A stretch of 64,000 nt of DNA from an uncultured Bacteroidota bacterium. Its GTDB lineage: Bacteria; Bacteroidota; Bacteroidia; 2-12-FULL-35-15. The stretch's first letter is position 1. Every line of letters starts with the position of its first letter. This document shows positions 18,089 through 26,879 of this stretch, one piece after another. Both the position numbers and the translations under genes were made by a program. The stretch covers positions 1-64,000 of the forward strand of contig CAINDA010000052.1 in assembly GCA_903847205.1 (NCBI GenBank). The letters run 5' to 3'. The notes under the pieces are model-generated. The model did no database searches, was not told the origin of the DNA, and saw only the letters and a list, made by a program, of their open reading frames with translations.

Positions 18089-19898
18089 ATATTTCAATCT
18101 TAAAATTGTCAATATCAAAAGTGCTTTTCCCTCTTTTCCAGATGTAGCATTTCCAAGTGTCCTTTACATTGCGGACTTCCGGAGTTAAATATTCCAGTTC
18201 ATATTTATGCCACCGGCCGTTCGCCGAATCTGTTTTTATCTCTGGCGCAAAATATCCGTACGAGCCGCCCTTGTGCTCCATTGTCATTACCATACATGGC
18301 GGTGCTCCCTGAAAATCAATTGGGAAGCGAATATCCATACTCGCCTTTATCCAAACATGATCTTTCAGGGTCAGTTCTTTGAACAGATACTGGTTAGTGA
18401 TACAAAATTCCTCGTCAGGCAATGCCCGGTAAAAGGGATTTCGCGCTGTATCCGTTTGAACATTTTTATCTTTTGTAGTATCAAATGTATCTTGTTTTAA
18501 TAATGTAACTGAATATTTTGTTTTGTTTTCAAATTTTTGCTGCCCTGTAAAATCCCTGTTTACTGAAAGAAGGGCATGGTCGCTTTCACTTACCGATGTT
18601 TTTAAAAAAGCTGCCCAGTAATATTCTTTGGTAGTGCGGTAAGGATCAAGAATGTAATTTTTCAACTGCATCCATTGAAACTGGTTTAAAAAGATAAAAA
18701 ACATCACTGACAAAGTAAAAAGGCTTTTAATAAAAGTGCTTTGTTTTTGGACAAATAATAAAAAATAACCAAGACAGATGGCTAACAGCGGGTAGCTTGT
18801 AATAACCGGGCGGCAGGAAAAAGCGGCGCCGTAATACCAGTATGTCCAGCAGCAAATAATGTAAAACGATATTAAAAAATAAAATAAAACGGCATAAAAA
18901 ACCGGCTTGTTGTTTTTATAAAAAAAATAAAATCCGGTAACTGCAAATAACATAACCGGTGTATAAACAAACCAGCCTTTGCGGTAGCTGAATAAAACAT
19001 TAAGGATATGCGGTGAAAAAAAATCAAGCCCGACTCCAGGATTTTTATAACTGTCATAAATAAAATGACCTGTTTTTGCATGCCAGTATAACAGCTGCGG
19101 GAGCAATAGAAGAAAGCACGCCGCTCCTGTAAGGAACAGTGCCTTTTTATTGGAAAGCAGCAAAGAGATTTTTTGTTTGAAGCTGTCGAAAGAAAAAACA
19201 TTCCAGAACAATGGAAGAATGGCAATAAATATTTCGCTGGGTTTTATCAGTATCATCAGAGTTATGCTGATACCGATAGTAAACAGATATTTTGTTTTCT
19301 GATTTTGATGCCACTGAATGGTATTCCAAACAATGATGCCCACCAGCATAAACAGTATATTAACTGTTTCTAAATTTTTCAGCGTAAGATGATGGATATA
19401 ATTTGTTCCGAAAACAACAATGATCATCACTAACGCTGCGATGCCTTCAGAGAAAAAATGACGCAGAATTTTCCGTAAATAAATTAACCCGATAATGGTA
19501 TAGATAATGCCCCCGATTACCATTGCATACTGATAGGGCGGACTGAACCCATCCATTTCAAAGCCACCGATAGCTGCAAGACCATGACCAAGAAAGAAAA
19601 AAGGAAGAAAAAACAATCCCATCCCAAAAAGAAAAACATACATCGGCTCGCCTTTATCATTGCTCGAAACCTGGTAAAGTGTACCGCTCAGATCATTTTT
19701 TTTGTTAAGGTCTTTGAGCCATGTAATGTCATTGAGCATTGGCTGATGGTGAATAAATGTTGCCGGCAGGCACATATAATACCCTAAAATATCCCAGGAA
19801 ATTTCTTTTTTATCAACATTATTAATTCTGTAAATTGATATAAATAAACAAATAGCTATAAGAGCAATTAAAGAAAGTTTATTGAATAGTTTTCTCAT
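18072..19898 (-). CDS. Multi-pass membrane protein, GT-C-like, with extra C-terminal domain
   Basis: A 608-residue protein that shares its membrane half (residues 1 to about 425) with the gene downstream of it: same order of helices, the SWDILGYYMCLPATF loop, and YRKGWFVYTP. It differs by a soluble C-terminal part of about 150 residues (from about 450) that looks beta-rich (FKELTLKDHVWIKASMDIRF, GKSTFDIDNFKIEIYEP), similar in style to jelly-roll carbohydrate-binding domains, though I cannot assign it firmly. The gene overlaps the next one by 17 bases. The pair probably acts in the same pathway on different substrates or at different steps. Substrate and reaction are unknown. Confidence 0.65.
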   Translation of the reverse strand: MRKLFNKLSLIALIAICLFISIYRINNVDKKEISWDILGYYMCLPATFIHHQPMLNDITWLKDLNKKNDLSGTLYQVSSNDKGEPMYVFLFGMGLFFLPFFFLGHGLAAIGGFEMDGFSPPYQYAMVIGGIIYTIIGLIYLRKILRHFFSEGIAALVMIIVVFGTNYIHHLTLKNLETVNILFMLVGIIVWNTIQWHQNQKTKYLFTIGISITLMILIKPSEIFIAILPLFWNVFSFDSFKQKISLLLSNKKALFLTGAACFLLLLPQLLYWHAKTGHFIYDSYKNPGVGLDFFSPHILNVLFSYRKGWFVYTPVMLFAVTGFYFFYKNNKPVFYAVLFYFLISFYIICCWTYWYYGAAFSCRPVITSYPLLAICLGYFLLFVQKQSTFIKSLFTLSVMFFIFLNQFQWMQLKNYILDPYRTTKEYYWAAFLKTSVSESDHALLSVNRDFTGQQKFENKTKYSVTLLKQDTFDTTKDKNVQTDTARNPFYRALPDEEFCITNQYLFKELTLKDHVWIKASMDIRFPIDFQGAPPCMVMTMEHKGGSYGYFAPEIKTDSANGRWHKYELEYLTPEVRNVKDTWKCYIWKRGKSTFDIDNFKIEIYEPKY

Positions 19899-20002
19899 TT
19901 ATAAATATCTTTTTGCTGCACTCCCCCAATAATGGCAGATTTCAGGTTCTTTGTAAATAAATTTAAATGAATAGACAAAGAATTGTTTTTTAAAAATCAA
20001 TT

Positions 20003-21811
20003 TTATTTTTGTGCGTTTAATTTCTTTTTCTTCCTTATAGAAGCCCTGATATCCTTTAACTGCCCTGTCGGGATAGCACTGATTAAATTAATAGTATAAT
20101 CTGTTTTAGGATGATTATAAATTTCATCGGCATCGCCTATCTCCTCAATTTTTCCTTTATTCATCACAATCATCCGGTCGCTCATAAATTTGACAACCGA
20201 CAAATCATGCGAAATAAAAATATATGTAAAATCGAATTCACGCTTTAACTCATTCAATAAGTTTAAGACTTGCGCCTGAACGGATACATCCAATGCAGAA
20301 ACAGGCTCATCGCAGATGATAAATTTAGGACGGAGCGCCAATGCGCGTGCTATGCAGATACGCTGGCGCTGCCCGCCTGAAAACTCATGCGGATACCGGT
20401 AAAAGTGAGACCCGCTCATATTTACCCGCTCTAAAAGTGCTGTTACATGCGCTTTACGTTCTTTATCGTTTTCTAAAATACCATGAACCTTCATTGGCTC
20501 CATAATAGCCTGCCCGATGGTAATGCGGGGGTTGAGCGAAGAATAAGGATCCTGAAAAATAATTTGAATATCACGGCGCTGCTCCCGCATTTCTTTTTCT
20601 GAGAGGTCGGTAATATTTTTACCGTTAAAAATAACTGTGCCTTCGGTAGGTTCTATCAAACGTAAAATACTTCTGCCCAGCGTTGTTTTACCGCAGCCCG
20701 ATTCCCCAACCAAACCAAGTGTTTCGCCGGGATACACATCAAAACTTACGTCATCAACAGCACAGACAAAGTCTTTTACTTTTCCGAATATTCCTTTTTT
20801 TACACCGAAATATGTTTTTAAATTTTTTACCTGCAGGATGGGTTCTTTGTCATACAATTTTTTATGATTCTCCTCCCGCTCTTCCGCGGTAACAATAAGT
20901 TTCTCAGTAACTTCATCAATGGATTGGTTGGTTTCAATCATCTTGCCGTTCACATCCGTTTTCATGAAATGTGCAACAGTCGGCAGCCAGCGCAGGCGCT
21001 TGTCTAATAATGGGCGGCATGCCAAAAGGCCTTTGGTATAAGGATGCTGCGGTTTCGAAAAGATATCAAGCACACTGCCCTGTTCCACAATTTTCCCTTT
21101 GTACATTACCACAACCCTGTCCGCAAGCTCTGCAATAACACCCAAATCATGAGTAATAAAAATAATCCCCATATCGTGTTCACGCTGCAACTTAAGCATT
21201 AAATCCAGAATCGCTGCCTGAACAGTAACATCAAGAGCAGTAGTGGGTTCATCTGCAATTAAAATTTCAGGCTTGCCGCTCATCGCCATTGCAATCATAA
21301 CCCTCTGCTTCTGCCCTCCCGAAATCTGGTGGGGAAAACTGTCGAAAATGCCTTCAGGCCTTGGCAGCTGTACTTCTTTGAATAACTTTATTGTGATTTC
21401 TTTCGCTTCTTTTTTCGAAACTTTTTGATGAAGCAGAACAGCTTCCATCACTTGATCGCCGCAGGTATAAACAGGATTCAGAGAAGTCATTGGCTCCTGA
21501 AAAATCATGGCAATCTCATTGCCGCGCAATGCTCGCATTTCGTTTTCAGAAATTTTCAGGATATCCGAATCCCCATGAGTTTTGGAATGGTAAATAATAC
21601 TGCCGGCAGTAATTTTTCCCGGAGGGTTCGGAATCAAACGCATTATAGACAATGCCGTAACGGATTTTCCTGACCCCGATTCGCCCACTATACCAATAGT
21701 TTCACCCCTCTTAAGGGTAAACGATATATCATTAACGGCTTTAACCGTTTCTTCTTCATTGTGAAATTCTGTTACTAAATTTTTTATTTCCAGTAATATT
21801 TCTTTTGCCAT
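20003..21811 (-). CDS. Fused double ABC ATPase for oligopeptide-type transport
   Basis: A 602-residue cytoplasmic protein made of two complete nucleotide-binding domains, as in GsiA or YejF. First half: Walker A GESGSGKS, signature ISGGQKQR, Walker B LIADEPTTALDV. Second half: Walker A GESGCGKT, signature FSGGQRQR, Walker B ICDEPVSALDV. Each half ends with the oligopeptide-family tail (HPYTKGLLACRP; HPKTDYTINLI). It powers an importer of peptides or similar solutes. No permease or binding-protein gene lies beside it, so the partners are elsewhere in the genome. Because it is an orphan ATPase, the substrate cannot be told. Confidence 0.92.
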   Translation of the reverse strand: MAKEILLEIKNLVTEFHNEEETVKAVNDISFTLKRGETIGIVGESGSGKSVTALSIMRLIPNPPGKITAGSIIYHSKTHGDSDILKISENEMRALRGNEIAMIFQEPMTSLNPVYTCGDQVMEAVLLHQKVSKKEAKEITIKLFKEVQLPRPEGIFDSFPHQISGGQKQRVMIAMAMSGKPEILIADEPTTALDVTVQAAILDLMLKLQREHDMGIIFITHDLGVIAELADRVVVMYKGKIVEQGSVLDIFSKPQHPYTKGLLACRPLLDKRLRWLPTVAHFMKTDVNGKMIETNQSIDEVTEKLIVTAEEREENHKKLYDKEPILQVKNLKTYFGVKKGIFGKVKDFVCAVDDVSFDVYPGETLGLVGESGCGKTTLGRSILRLIEPTEGTVIFNGKNITDLSEKEMREQRRDIQIIFQDPYSSLNPRITIGQAIMEPMKVHGILENDKERKAHVTALLERVNMSGSHFYRYPHEFSGGQRQRICIARALALRPKFIICDEPVSALDVSVQAQVLNLLNELKREFDFTYIFISHDLSVVKFMSDRMIVMNKGKIEEIGDADEIYNHPKTDYTINLISAIPTGQLKDIRASIRKKKKLNAQK

Positions 21812-22046
21812 CTGCCGGGTAAAAATTTTCGAAGAGTGTTAAATTACAGTTTGTAATTGAAATGTGCAAACAGCTGAGGACAATGGAAAATACAGCTGAA
21901 TTCCAATGAACTGAAAAATATTTTTATGAGGCTGTGCACTAATAAAAAAAGGCAAAGGTATCTATTACAATATGCCGCTGAGTAATCCGGAATTGGCTTC
22001 CCTGCGGTACTTCCGTCAGATTATTAGTACAATTTCAGCTTGAATT

Positions 22047-22511
22047 CTATTTGCTGCGGATAGGAACACTTTGGGTGAGGTCAACAGGGTAGCTTCGTTT
22101 CACAAACAATTTACCAGCTTTCAAATTTCCCTTCAAAGTGATTTTTATCTGGCTGCTCATTGCCATGGAAATAATTTTAGGCAGGTCTGCTAAATTCAAA
22201 TTTGAAAAATCTGATTTTATTTCAAATGTGTAGAGCTCTTCCGATTTAGCTTTTATCCTTACGTTTTTTGTGATATGTGCTTTACCCGCGCTTATCCCGC
22301 TCAGAGAAACATCCATATCAGATTTGTAAATGGTAAATGCTGTACCATTGGGATTTTTAATCTTCGCAGTAATTATTGCTTCAACGCCTTTTTGATTGAG
22401 GCTGGTAATTGTTATACTTTGTATGCCGCTGAAAGTTATCTCTTTGAAATCGCCGCAGGATGTAAATGCAATACAGCAGATCGCAGATAAAACAAAAAGG
22501 TATTTTCTCAT
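22047..22511 (-). CDS. LEA type 2-like lipoprotein
   Basis: A 154-residue lipoprotein. The signal peptide ends in the lipobox FTSC (Cys19), so it is lipid-anchored. The rest resembles the LEA14/WHy domain: one beta-sandwich with alternating strands, and the motif AIITAKIKNPNGTAFTIYKSDMDVSLSG in the place where WHy domains carry a conserved NPNxxxhxh run. Such proteins in bacteria are linked to stress tolerance, but the precise role is unknown. It is alone on the minus strand between the ABC ATPase and the M20 peptidase. Confidence 0.75.
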   Translation of the reverse strand: MRKYLFVLSAICCIAFTSCGDFKEITFSGIQSITITSLNQKGVEAIITAKIKNPNGTAFTIYKSDMDVSLSGISAGKAHITKNVRIKAKSEELYTFEIKSDFSNLNLADLPKIISMAMSSQIKITLKGNLKAGKLFVKRSYPVDLTQSVPIRSK

Positions 22512-22571
22512 AAAAAGAAAAACGTAATTAATAGGAATTTATTTTAAGCCGCCCCTTTCGGGAAGAAAAAA

Positions 22572-23945
22572 TTATTTACTTAAGGCCGCATAATTTTTAA
22601 AGAAATAAGGAATAGTCTCAATACCCTTTAAATAGTTAAACACACCGTAGTGCTCGTTTGGAGAATGTATTGCATCGGAGTCTAAACCAAAACCCATCAG
22701 CACAGAATCTAAACCTAATTCTGATTTAAACATTGCAACAATCGGGATGCTGCCTCCGCTGCGGACTGGGATCGGCTTTTTTCCGAACGTAGTTTCCATA
22801 GCCATACTTGCGGCTTTGTATGCAGTTGAATTACTTGGTGTAACAACAGGCTCGCCGCCGTGATGAGGAGTTACTTTCACTTTAACTGATTTGGGAGCAA
22901 TGCTCTCAAAATAATTTTTAAAAAGTTTGGTGATTGTATCACTGTTTTGATGCGGAACCAAACGCATTGAAATTTTTGCAAATGCTTTTGATGCAATAAC
23001 CGTTTTCGCCCCTTCTCCCATGTAACCGCCCCAAATGCCGTTTACATCCAGCGTCGGCCGGATAGAATTACGCTCATTTGTTGTGTAGCCTGTTTCACCG
23101 TGTATATCTGATAAGTCCAGTGCTTTTTTATATTCATCCAGATTGAACGGAGCTTTTGCTAATTCCGATCTTTCTGCCTCAGTTAAAATTTCAACATCAT
23201 CATAAAAACCAGGTATAGTAATATGGTCTTTATCGTCTTTCATTTTGGCAATCATTTCACACAAAATGTTGATTGGGTTTGCAACCGCTCCGCCGTATAA
23301 ACCTGAATGCAAATCACGGTTAGGCCCCTGCACCTCAACCTCCATATAGCTTAATCCGCGCAGTCCAACTGTAATAGAAGGAATATCATTTGCAATAATT
23401 CCAGTATCGGAAATTAAAATTACATCCGCCTTAAGTTTTTCTTTGTTCTGTTTTACAAACGTACCAAGGTTATCCGAACCAACTTCTTCTTCGCCTTCAA
23501 TCATAAATTTAACATTGCACGGCAGCGATTTGGTCTGCATCATTAATTCAAACGCTTTAATATGCATATATACCTGTCCTTTATCGTCGCAGGCGCCGCG
23601 GGCATAAATTTTTTCATTTTTTATAACAGGCTCAAAAGGACCGGAATCCCACAACTCAAGCGGATCTGCTGGCTGCACATCATAATGCCCGTAAACTAAA
23701 ACGGTTGGGAGTGCGGCATCAATTATTTTTTCGCCGTAAACAATCGGGTAGCCGGCTGTCGGGCAGACTTCAACTTTAACGGCACCTGCAGCAACTAATT
23801 TTCCTTTAATAACTTCCGCTGTTCTGAAAACATCCTTGCTGTATTTGGGATCGGCGCTTACCGATGGTATTCTTAAAAGTTCAAAAAGTTCATCTATGAA
23901 ACGTTTTTTGTTTGTTTCAATGTAGGAGGTAATTGTAGTATCCAT
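22572..23945 (-). CDS. M20-family dipeptidase
   Basis: A 457-residue cytosolic metallopeptidase of the M20 (PepV/CNDP-like) group. The metal site starts with VYGHYDVQPAD (His87, Asp89), the catalytic Glu pair is in MIEGEEEVGSDN, and the dimerisation/lid domain (about 200-350) has GLRGLSYMEVEVQG and RDLHSGLYGG. These enzymes split dipeptides or N-acyl amino acids with two zinc or manganese ions. A TTG two codons upstream (23951) also opens this frame, but the ATG at 23945 is the natural start. It could work with the dipeptide epimerase at 26.9 kb in cell-wall peptide recycling, though the genes are not linked. Confidence 0.9.
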   Translation of the reverse strand: MDTTITSYIETNKKRFIDELFELLRIPSVSADPKYSKDVFRTAEVIKGKLVAAGAVKVEVCPTAGYPIVYGEKIIDAALPTVLVYGHYDVQPADPLELWDSGPFEPVIKNEKIYARGACDDKGQVYMHIKAFELMMQTKSLPCNVKFMIEGEEEVGSDNLGTFVKQNKEKLKADVILISDTGIIANDIPSITVGLRGLSYMEVEVQGPNRDLHSGLYGGAVANPINILCEMIAKMKDDKDHITIPGFYDDVEILTEAERSELAKAPFNLDEYKKALDLSDIHGETGYTTNERNSIRPTLDVNGIWGGYMGEGAKTVIASKAFAKISMRLVPHQNSDTITKLFKNYFESIAPKSVKVKVTPHHGGEPVVTPSNSTAYKAASMAMETTFGKKPIPVRSGGSIPIVAMFKSELGLDSVLMGFGLDSDAIHSPNEHYGVFNYLKGIETIPYFFKNYAALSK

Positions 23946-24284
23946 AGTCAATTTATTTTTTTGAATTTAAGAATCCGGCAAAGTCTGTTTCAATCCCGCA
24001 GTGTTTATTATTCTAAGACCGAGTATGCGGACACAAATTTGCAATTATTATTGATATTAAATGAGTTTGAACGAAAAAAAGAATTTAAAAATTCGACGAC
24101 TTTTCTTTACAGCCTGTTTAAAATTTCTTTTAAACGTTCTTAAATGAAATTCGTTTTCTCAGCCTCCAATTAATTCATAGCCCGAAGTGTCATCCCGAAC
24201 TTTTGTGAGGGATCTTGTTTTTATTAAAAATACTCTTAATAAACCGCAGTCATTTTAAAAGCAGAAGAAGAGATCAAGCCCTGC
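23946..24284. other. Intergenic region with a copy of the TGTCATCCC element
   Basis: The only recognised content is the 32-base copy at 24188-24219. The rest is AT-rich, with no convincing gene, promoter of the TAnnTTTG type or terminator. Confidence 0.4.
24188..24219. repeat. Second copy of the 32-bp intergenic repeat
   Basis: It is identical to the reverse complement of 7884-7915 over all 32 bases. Unlike the first copy it lacks an obvious inverted partner within 100 bases, so it seems to be a half element. Confidence 0.75.
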
Positions 24285-24953
24285 TTATGAAACAGCTTTT
24301 TTTTTTATCCCGGTAAACATCAATATAAAGCACGCCATAATAAACACATGAGCAATATCTAAATAATTAAAATAGGCGTGAATCGATAATTTGGCAGCAT
24401 TAACTACAGCCGACAAAAACAAAAACACAATGCCTGATGCAATCCATAAGCTGGCTTTTACTTTTTCTGAATCTATAAAATGGATAATCATAATTGGAAT
24501 CAATCCGATGGAGCTGTCAATTACCACCACTAAAAAATTTTGAAAAACAAAAACAGCAGTGAAGAACAACAGCAGCTGGGTATGATAACTTAATTCCCAA
24601 TAATATTTTTTTGCCGAATTCTGCAAAGCAGAATGAAGCGCTGCCTGCTGTGCACGGTAAACTGCAAAAATATTTAAGGACTGCATAGTAAGCCAGAAGG
24701 ATTTGTAACCTATGCCTTCATGGACTGCAAAAAAACCATGTGAGCTGCCGCCGGTAAAAGAGGCAAAACTTAAAAGCAGAAAAAATCGTTTCCAATTAAC
24801 AGTGCTGTCATTCGCATTTGACAGCTTGTTCAGCTGTAAATAAAAATAAAAACACAAAACCATTATTATATAATCCGTAAAAACAGTAACGGGCTGGTGA
24901 ATTGCAATTTCACCTATATATATAGTAGTGTCAATTTTTGCTGCATCAATCAT
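24285..24953 (-). CDS. Seven-helix-like membrane protein of unknown function
   Basis: A 222-residue integral membrane protein with about six to seven hydrophobic segments. I do not recognise it with confidence; FTGGSSHGFFAVHEGIG, with two His residues between helices, is the most distinctive motif. The start is chosen at MIDAAKIDTTIY because a perfect TAnnTTTG element ends only four bases upstream of this ATG; the alternative start at 25013 would lie upstream of that promoter and run into the divergent gene's control region. The transcript would then be nearly leaderless. Confidence 0.65.
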   Translation of the reverse strand: MIDAAKIDTTIYIGEIAIHQPVTVFTDYIIMVLCFYFYLQLNKLSNANDSTVNWKRFFLLLSFASFTGGSSHGFFAVHEGIGYKSFWLTMQSLNIFAVYRAQQAALHSALQNSAKKYYWELSYHTQLLLFFTAVFVFQNFLVVVIDSSIGLIPIMIIHFIDSEKVKASLWIASGIVFLFLSAVVNAAKLSIHAYFNYLDIAHVFIMACFILMFTGIKKKAVS

Positions 24954-24957
24954 GGCG

Positions 24958-24965
24958 CAAAAATA
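24958..24965 (-). promoter_or_regulatory. -7 element four bases before the membrane-protein ATG
   Basis: It reads TATTTTTG on the minus strand, then CGCC, then ATG at 24953. A start site about six bases downstream would give an mRNA with little or no leader. Confidence 0.6.
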
Positions 24966-25020
24966 ATAATTTAAATACTTCAGAGGAATTAATTGCAAAT
25001 GTATGCTTTGCAATAAATAG

Positions 25021-25028
25021 TACTTTTG
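25021..25028 (+). promoter_or_regulatory. -7 element four bases before the methyltransferase ATG
   Basis: It reads TACTTTTG, then CAGT, then ATG at 25033. It has the same four-base spacing as its divergent partner at 24958-24965. Confidence 0.6.
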
Positions 25029-25032
25029 CAGT

Positions 25033-26262
25033 ATGACAAAAGAATTTTATTTAAAACATCACTCGTTTCACATCAAAGCAATTTTTTCAGCTTTGAAAAA
25101 CATTTTTGAAAAAAACGAATATGCCGACAAAGCAATTGAAAAAGAAATGCGCGCTCATAAAAAATGGGACGTACGCGAACGCAGCTTTGTTGCTGATGTA
25201 ACTTATGATATGGTGCGCAACTGGCGGCTGTTATTTGCTGCTGCCGGTGTTGAAGGCCGGCTTACTGATAAAACTTTATGGACTGTTTTCGGCACCTACT
25301 TAATTTTTGACGGATATCAATTACCAGAGAGTAATTATTTTAAGGGTTTGAACGAAAAAAAAATAATTTCTCAGTTAGAGAAGTTTCACAAAATCAGAAA
25401 AATTCGCGAATCTGTGCCTGATTGGCTGGATGCATTAGGTGAAAAGGAATTAGGAAAAGACTGGGATAAAATTATCCGGGCACTTAATCAAAAGCCCACA
25501 ACCATTTTGCGGGCAAACACATTAAAAACAAATCCGAAAGATCTCCAGGCTGTTTTAGAAGAAGAAAAAATAACTGATGCTTCACTTATCAGCTGGTCGC
25601 CTGATGCTGTGGAATTAAAATTTCCGAGAAATGTATTTCGCACCGAAGCTTTTCATAAAGGATTGTTTGAAGTACAGGATGCTTCATCACAGATGGTTTC
25701 TGAATTTTTAAATGTGCAGGCCGGAATGCGCGTGGTGGACGGATGCGCAGGAGCAGGAGGAAAAACACTTCACCTGGCTGCGCTTATGAAAAACAAAGGA
25801 CGTATCATTGCTCTTGATGTGAAAGAAAACAAATTACTGGAATTAAAAAAACGGGCCTCAAGAGCCGACGTGCGCATTGTTGAAACAAGAACTATTGATT
25901 CATCAAAGGTAGTGAAGCGTCTGAAAGATACTGCCGACAGACTGCTGCTGGATGTTCCCTGTTCGGGATTAGGAGTGCTCCGCAGAAATCCGGACAGTAA
26001 ATGGAAACTGAATTTGGAAGAGATAGAACGTGTAAAAACTATTCAGCGCGAAATACTGACCAGCTTCCCCGACATCACGAAAGTGGGCGGCAGAATGGTT
26101 TACGCAACATGCAGCATACTTCCATCAGAAGGTGAAGAGCAGATAAAATGGTTTTTGAAACAAGCAGGCGATAAATGGAATTTACTTGGAGAAAAGCGTT
26201 ATTCACCAGAAGTACATCATGCCGATGGATTTTATATGGCGCTGCTTGAAAGAGTAAAATAA
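25033..26262 (+). CDS. RsmB/NOP2-family RNA cytosine-C5 methyltransferase
   Basis: A 409-residue SAM-dependent enzyme of the RsmB (Fmu/Sun) group, which methylates a cytosine of 16S rRNA. An N-terminal helical domain (to about 140) precedes a PUA-like/ferredoxin-like part and the Rossmann domain: motif I VVDGCAGAGGKTLHLAA, motif IV DVPCSGLGVLRRNPDSKW with one catalytic Cys, and motif VI MVYATCSILPSEGEEQ with the second Cys. All catalytic residues are present. Which RNA position it modifies cannot be told from sequence. It stands alone and diverges from the membrane-protein gene. Confidence 0.9.
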   Translation: MTKEFYLKHHSFHIKAIFSALKNIFEKNEYADKAIEKEMRAHKKWDVRERSFVADVTYDMVRNWRLLFAAAGVEGRLTDKTLWTVFGTYLIFDGYQLPESNYFKGLNEKKIISQLEKFHKIRKIRESVPDWLDALGEKELGKDWDKIIRALNQKPTTILRANTLKTNPKDLQAVLEEEKITDASLISWSPDAVELKFPRNVFRTEAFHKGLFEVQDASSQMVSEFLNVQAGMRVVDGCAGAGGKTLHLAALMKNKGRIIALDVKENKLLELKKRASRADVRIVETRTIDSSKVVKRLKDTADRLLLDVPCSGLGVLRRNPDSKWKLNLEEIERVKTIQREILTSFPDITKVGGRMVYATCSILPSEGEEQIKWFLKQAGDKWNLLGEKRYSPEVHHADGFYMALLERVK

Positions 26263-26693
26263 TTTATTTTTTTGTTTTCGTTCTTTGATTTTAAAAATAC
26301 GTTTCAGGCAGTTTTTCACAAAAAAATATTTTTTTTGTTTTTTATTTTAAAAAAAATAAAAAATATTTCGAGCAGAATAAAATAATAAAAATGAAAATAT
26401 TCTGCTTTGCATTTTACTGATGTTCATTTTTATAAATTGAAAACAAAAAACAGCTGTGTCTTAAAACACCTTTAAAAACAACACATACAAGACAACGATA
26501 AAAAAATAAAAAATATTTTCGTTGTGATTTTGAATCGGTTTTTATTTAAATATTTTTTAAAACAGAAGACACACCTTAGTATCCGCAGCCGTTATCAACA
26601 TGTTTATGTTAATAAAATAAAGTGCGATTTTTATTTTTGTGTTAATAATTTTTCTTACTTCGTGTCATAATTAATTTAATAACAAAAAAAACC
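26263..26693 (+). other. Very AT-rich intergenic region upstream of the H1-like gene
   Basis: This 430-base gap is dominated by A and T runs. It has a hairpin with 9-bp arms AGCAGAATA/TATTCTGCT (26371-26406, loop of 18). The last part carries the likely promoter of the H1-like gene. No other reading frame of interest was seen. Confidence 0.4.
26632..26639 (+). promoter_or_regulatory. -7 element of the histone H1-like gene
   Basis: TATTTTTG matches TAnnTTTG and leaves a leader of roughly 48 bases before the ATG at 26694. The surrounding DNA is so AT-rich that a chance match is possible. Confidence 0.45.
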
Positions 26694-26816
26694 ATGGCAA
26701 AAAAAGTAGTTAAAAAAGCAGCAGCTAAAAAAGCAGCTCCTAAAAAAGCAGCAGCTAAAAAAGTAGCTAAAAAAGCAGCTCCAAAAAAAGCAGCTAAAAA
26801 AGCAGCTAAAAAGTAA
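26694..26816 (+). CDS. Small histone H1-like lysine/alanine-rich protein
   Basis: A complete 40-residue frame: MAKKVVKKAAAKKAAPKKAA followed by more of the same, only Met, Ala, Lys, Val and Pro. It is built from imperfect repeats of AAKK/APKK like the C-terminal tail of histone H1 and the bacterial Hc1/Hc2-like or AlgP-type proteins. It should bind DNA or RNA by charge alone. A clear terminator follows the stop, and a promoter-like element precedes it, so it is a single-gene unit. The same repeat style forms the N-terminal tail of the DksA-like protein at 30.7 kb. Its shortness makes it easily missed. Confidence 0.75.
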   Translation: MAKKVVKKAAAKKAAPKKAAAKKVAKKAAPKKAAKKAAKK

Positions 26817-26819
26817 GAA

Positions 26820-26843
26820 AAGGCTCGTAAGAGCCTTTTTTTT
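26820..26843 (+). terminator. Terminator after the H1-like gene
   Basis: Stem AAGGCTC/GAGCCTT with a GTAA loop runs into a tract of eight T residues, four bases after the stop codon. It is a standard intrinsic terminator. Confidence 0.85.
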
Positions 26844-26879
26844 GTCTTTTATTTTCCCTCCCCTTTCCTATCTCAAATC

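Noticed and set aside
16703-19898. Two overlapping membrane-protein genes considered as one frameshifted gene
   Set aside because: Each has its own complete N-terminal helix, family motifs and C-terminus; they are tandem paralogues overlapping by 17 bases.
26263-26693. AT-rich stretch considered as a replication origin
   Set aside because: No DnaA-box cluster and no neighbouring dnaA, parAB or gidA-type genes were seen.
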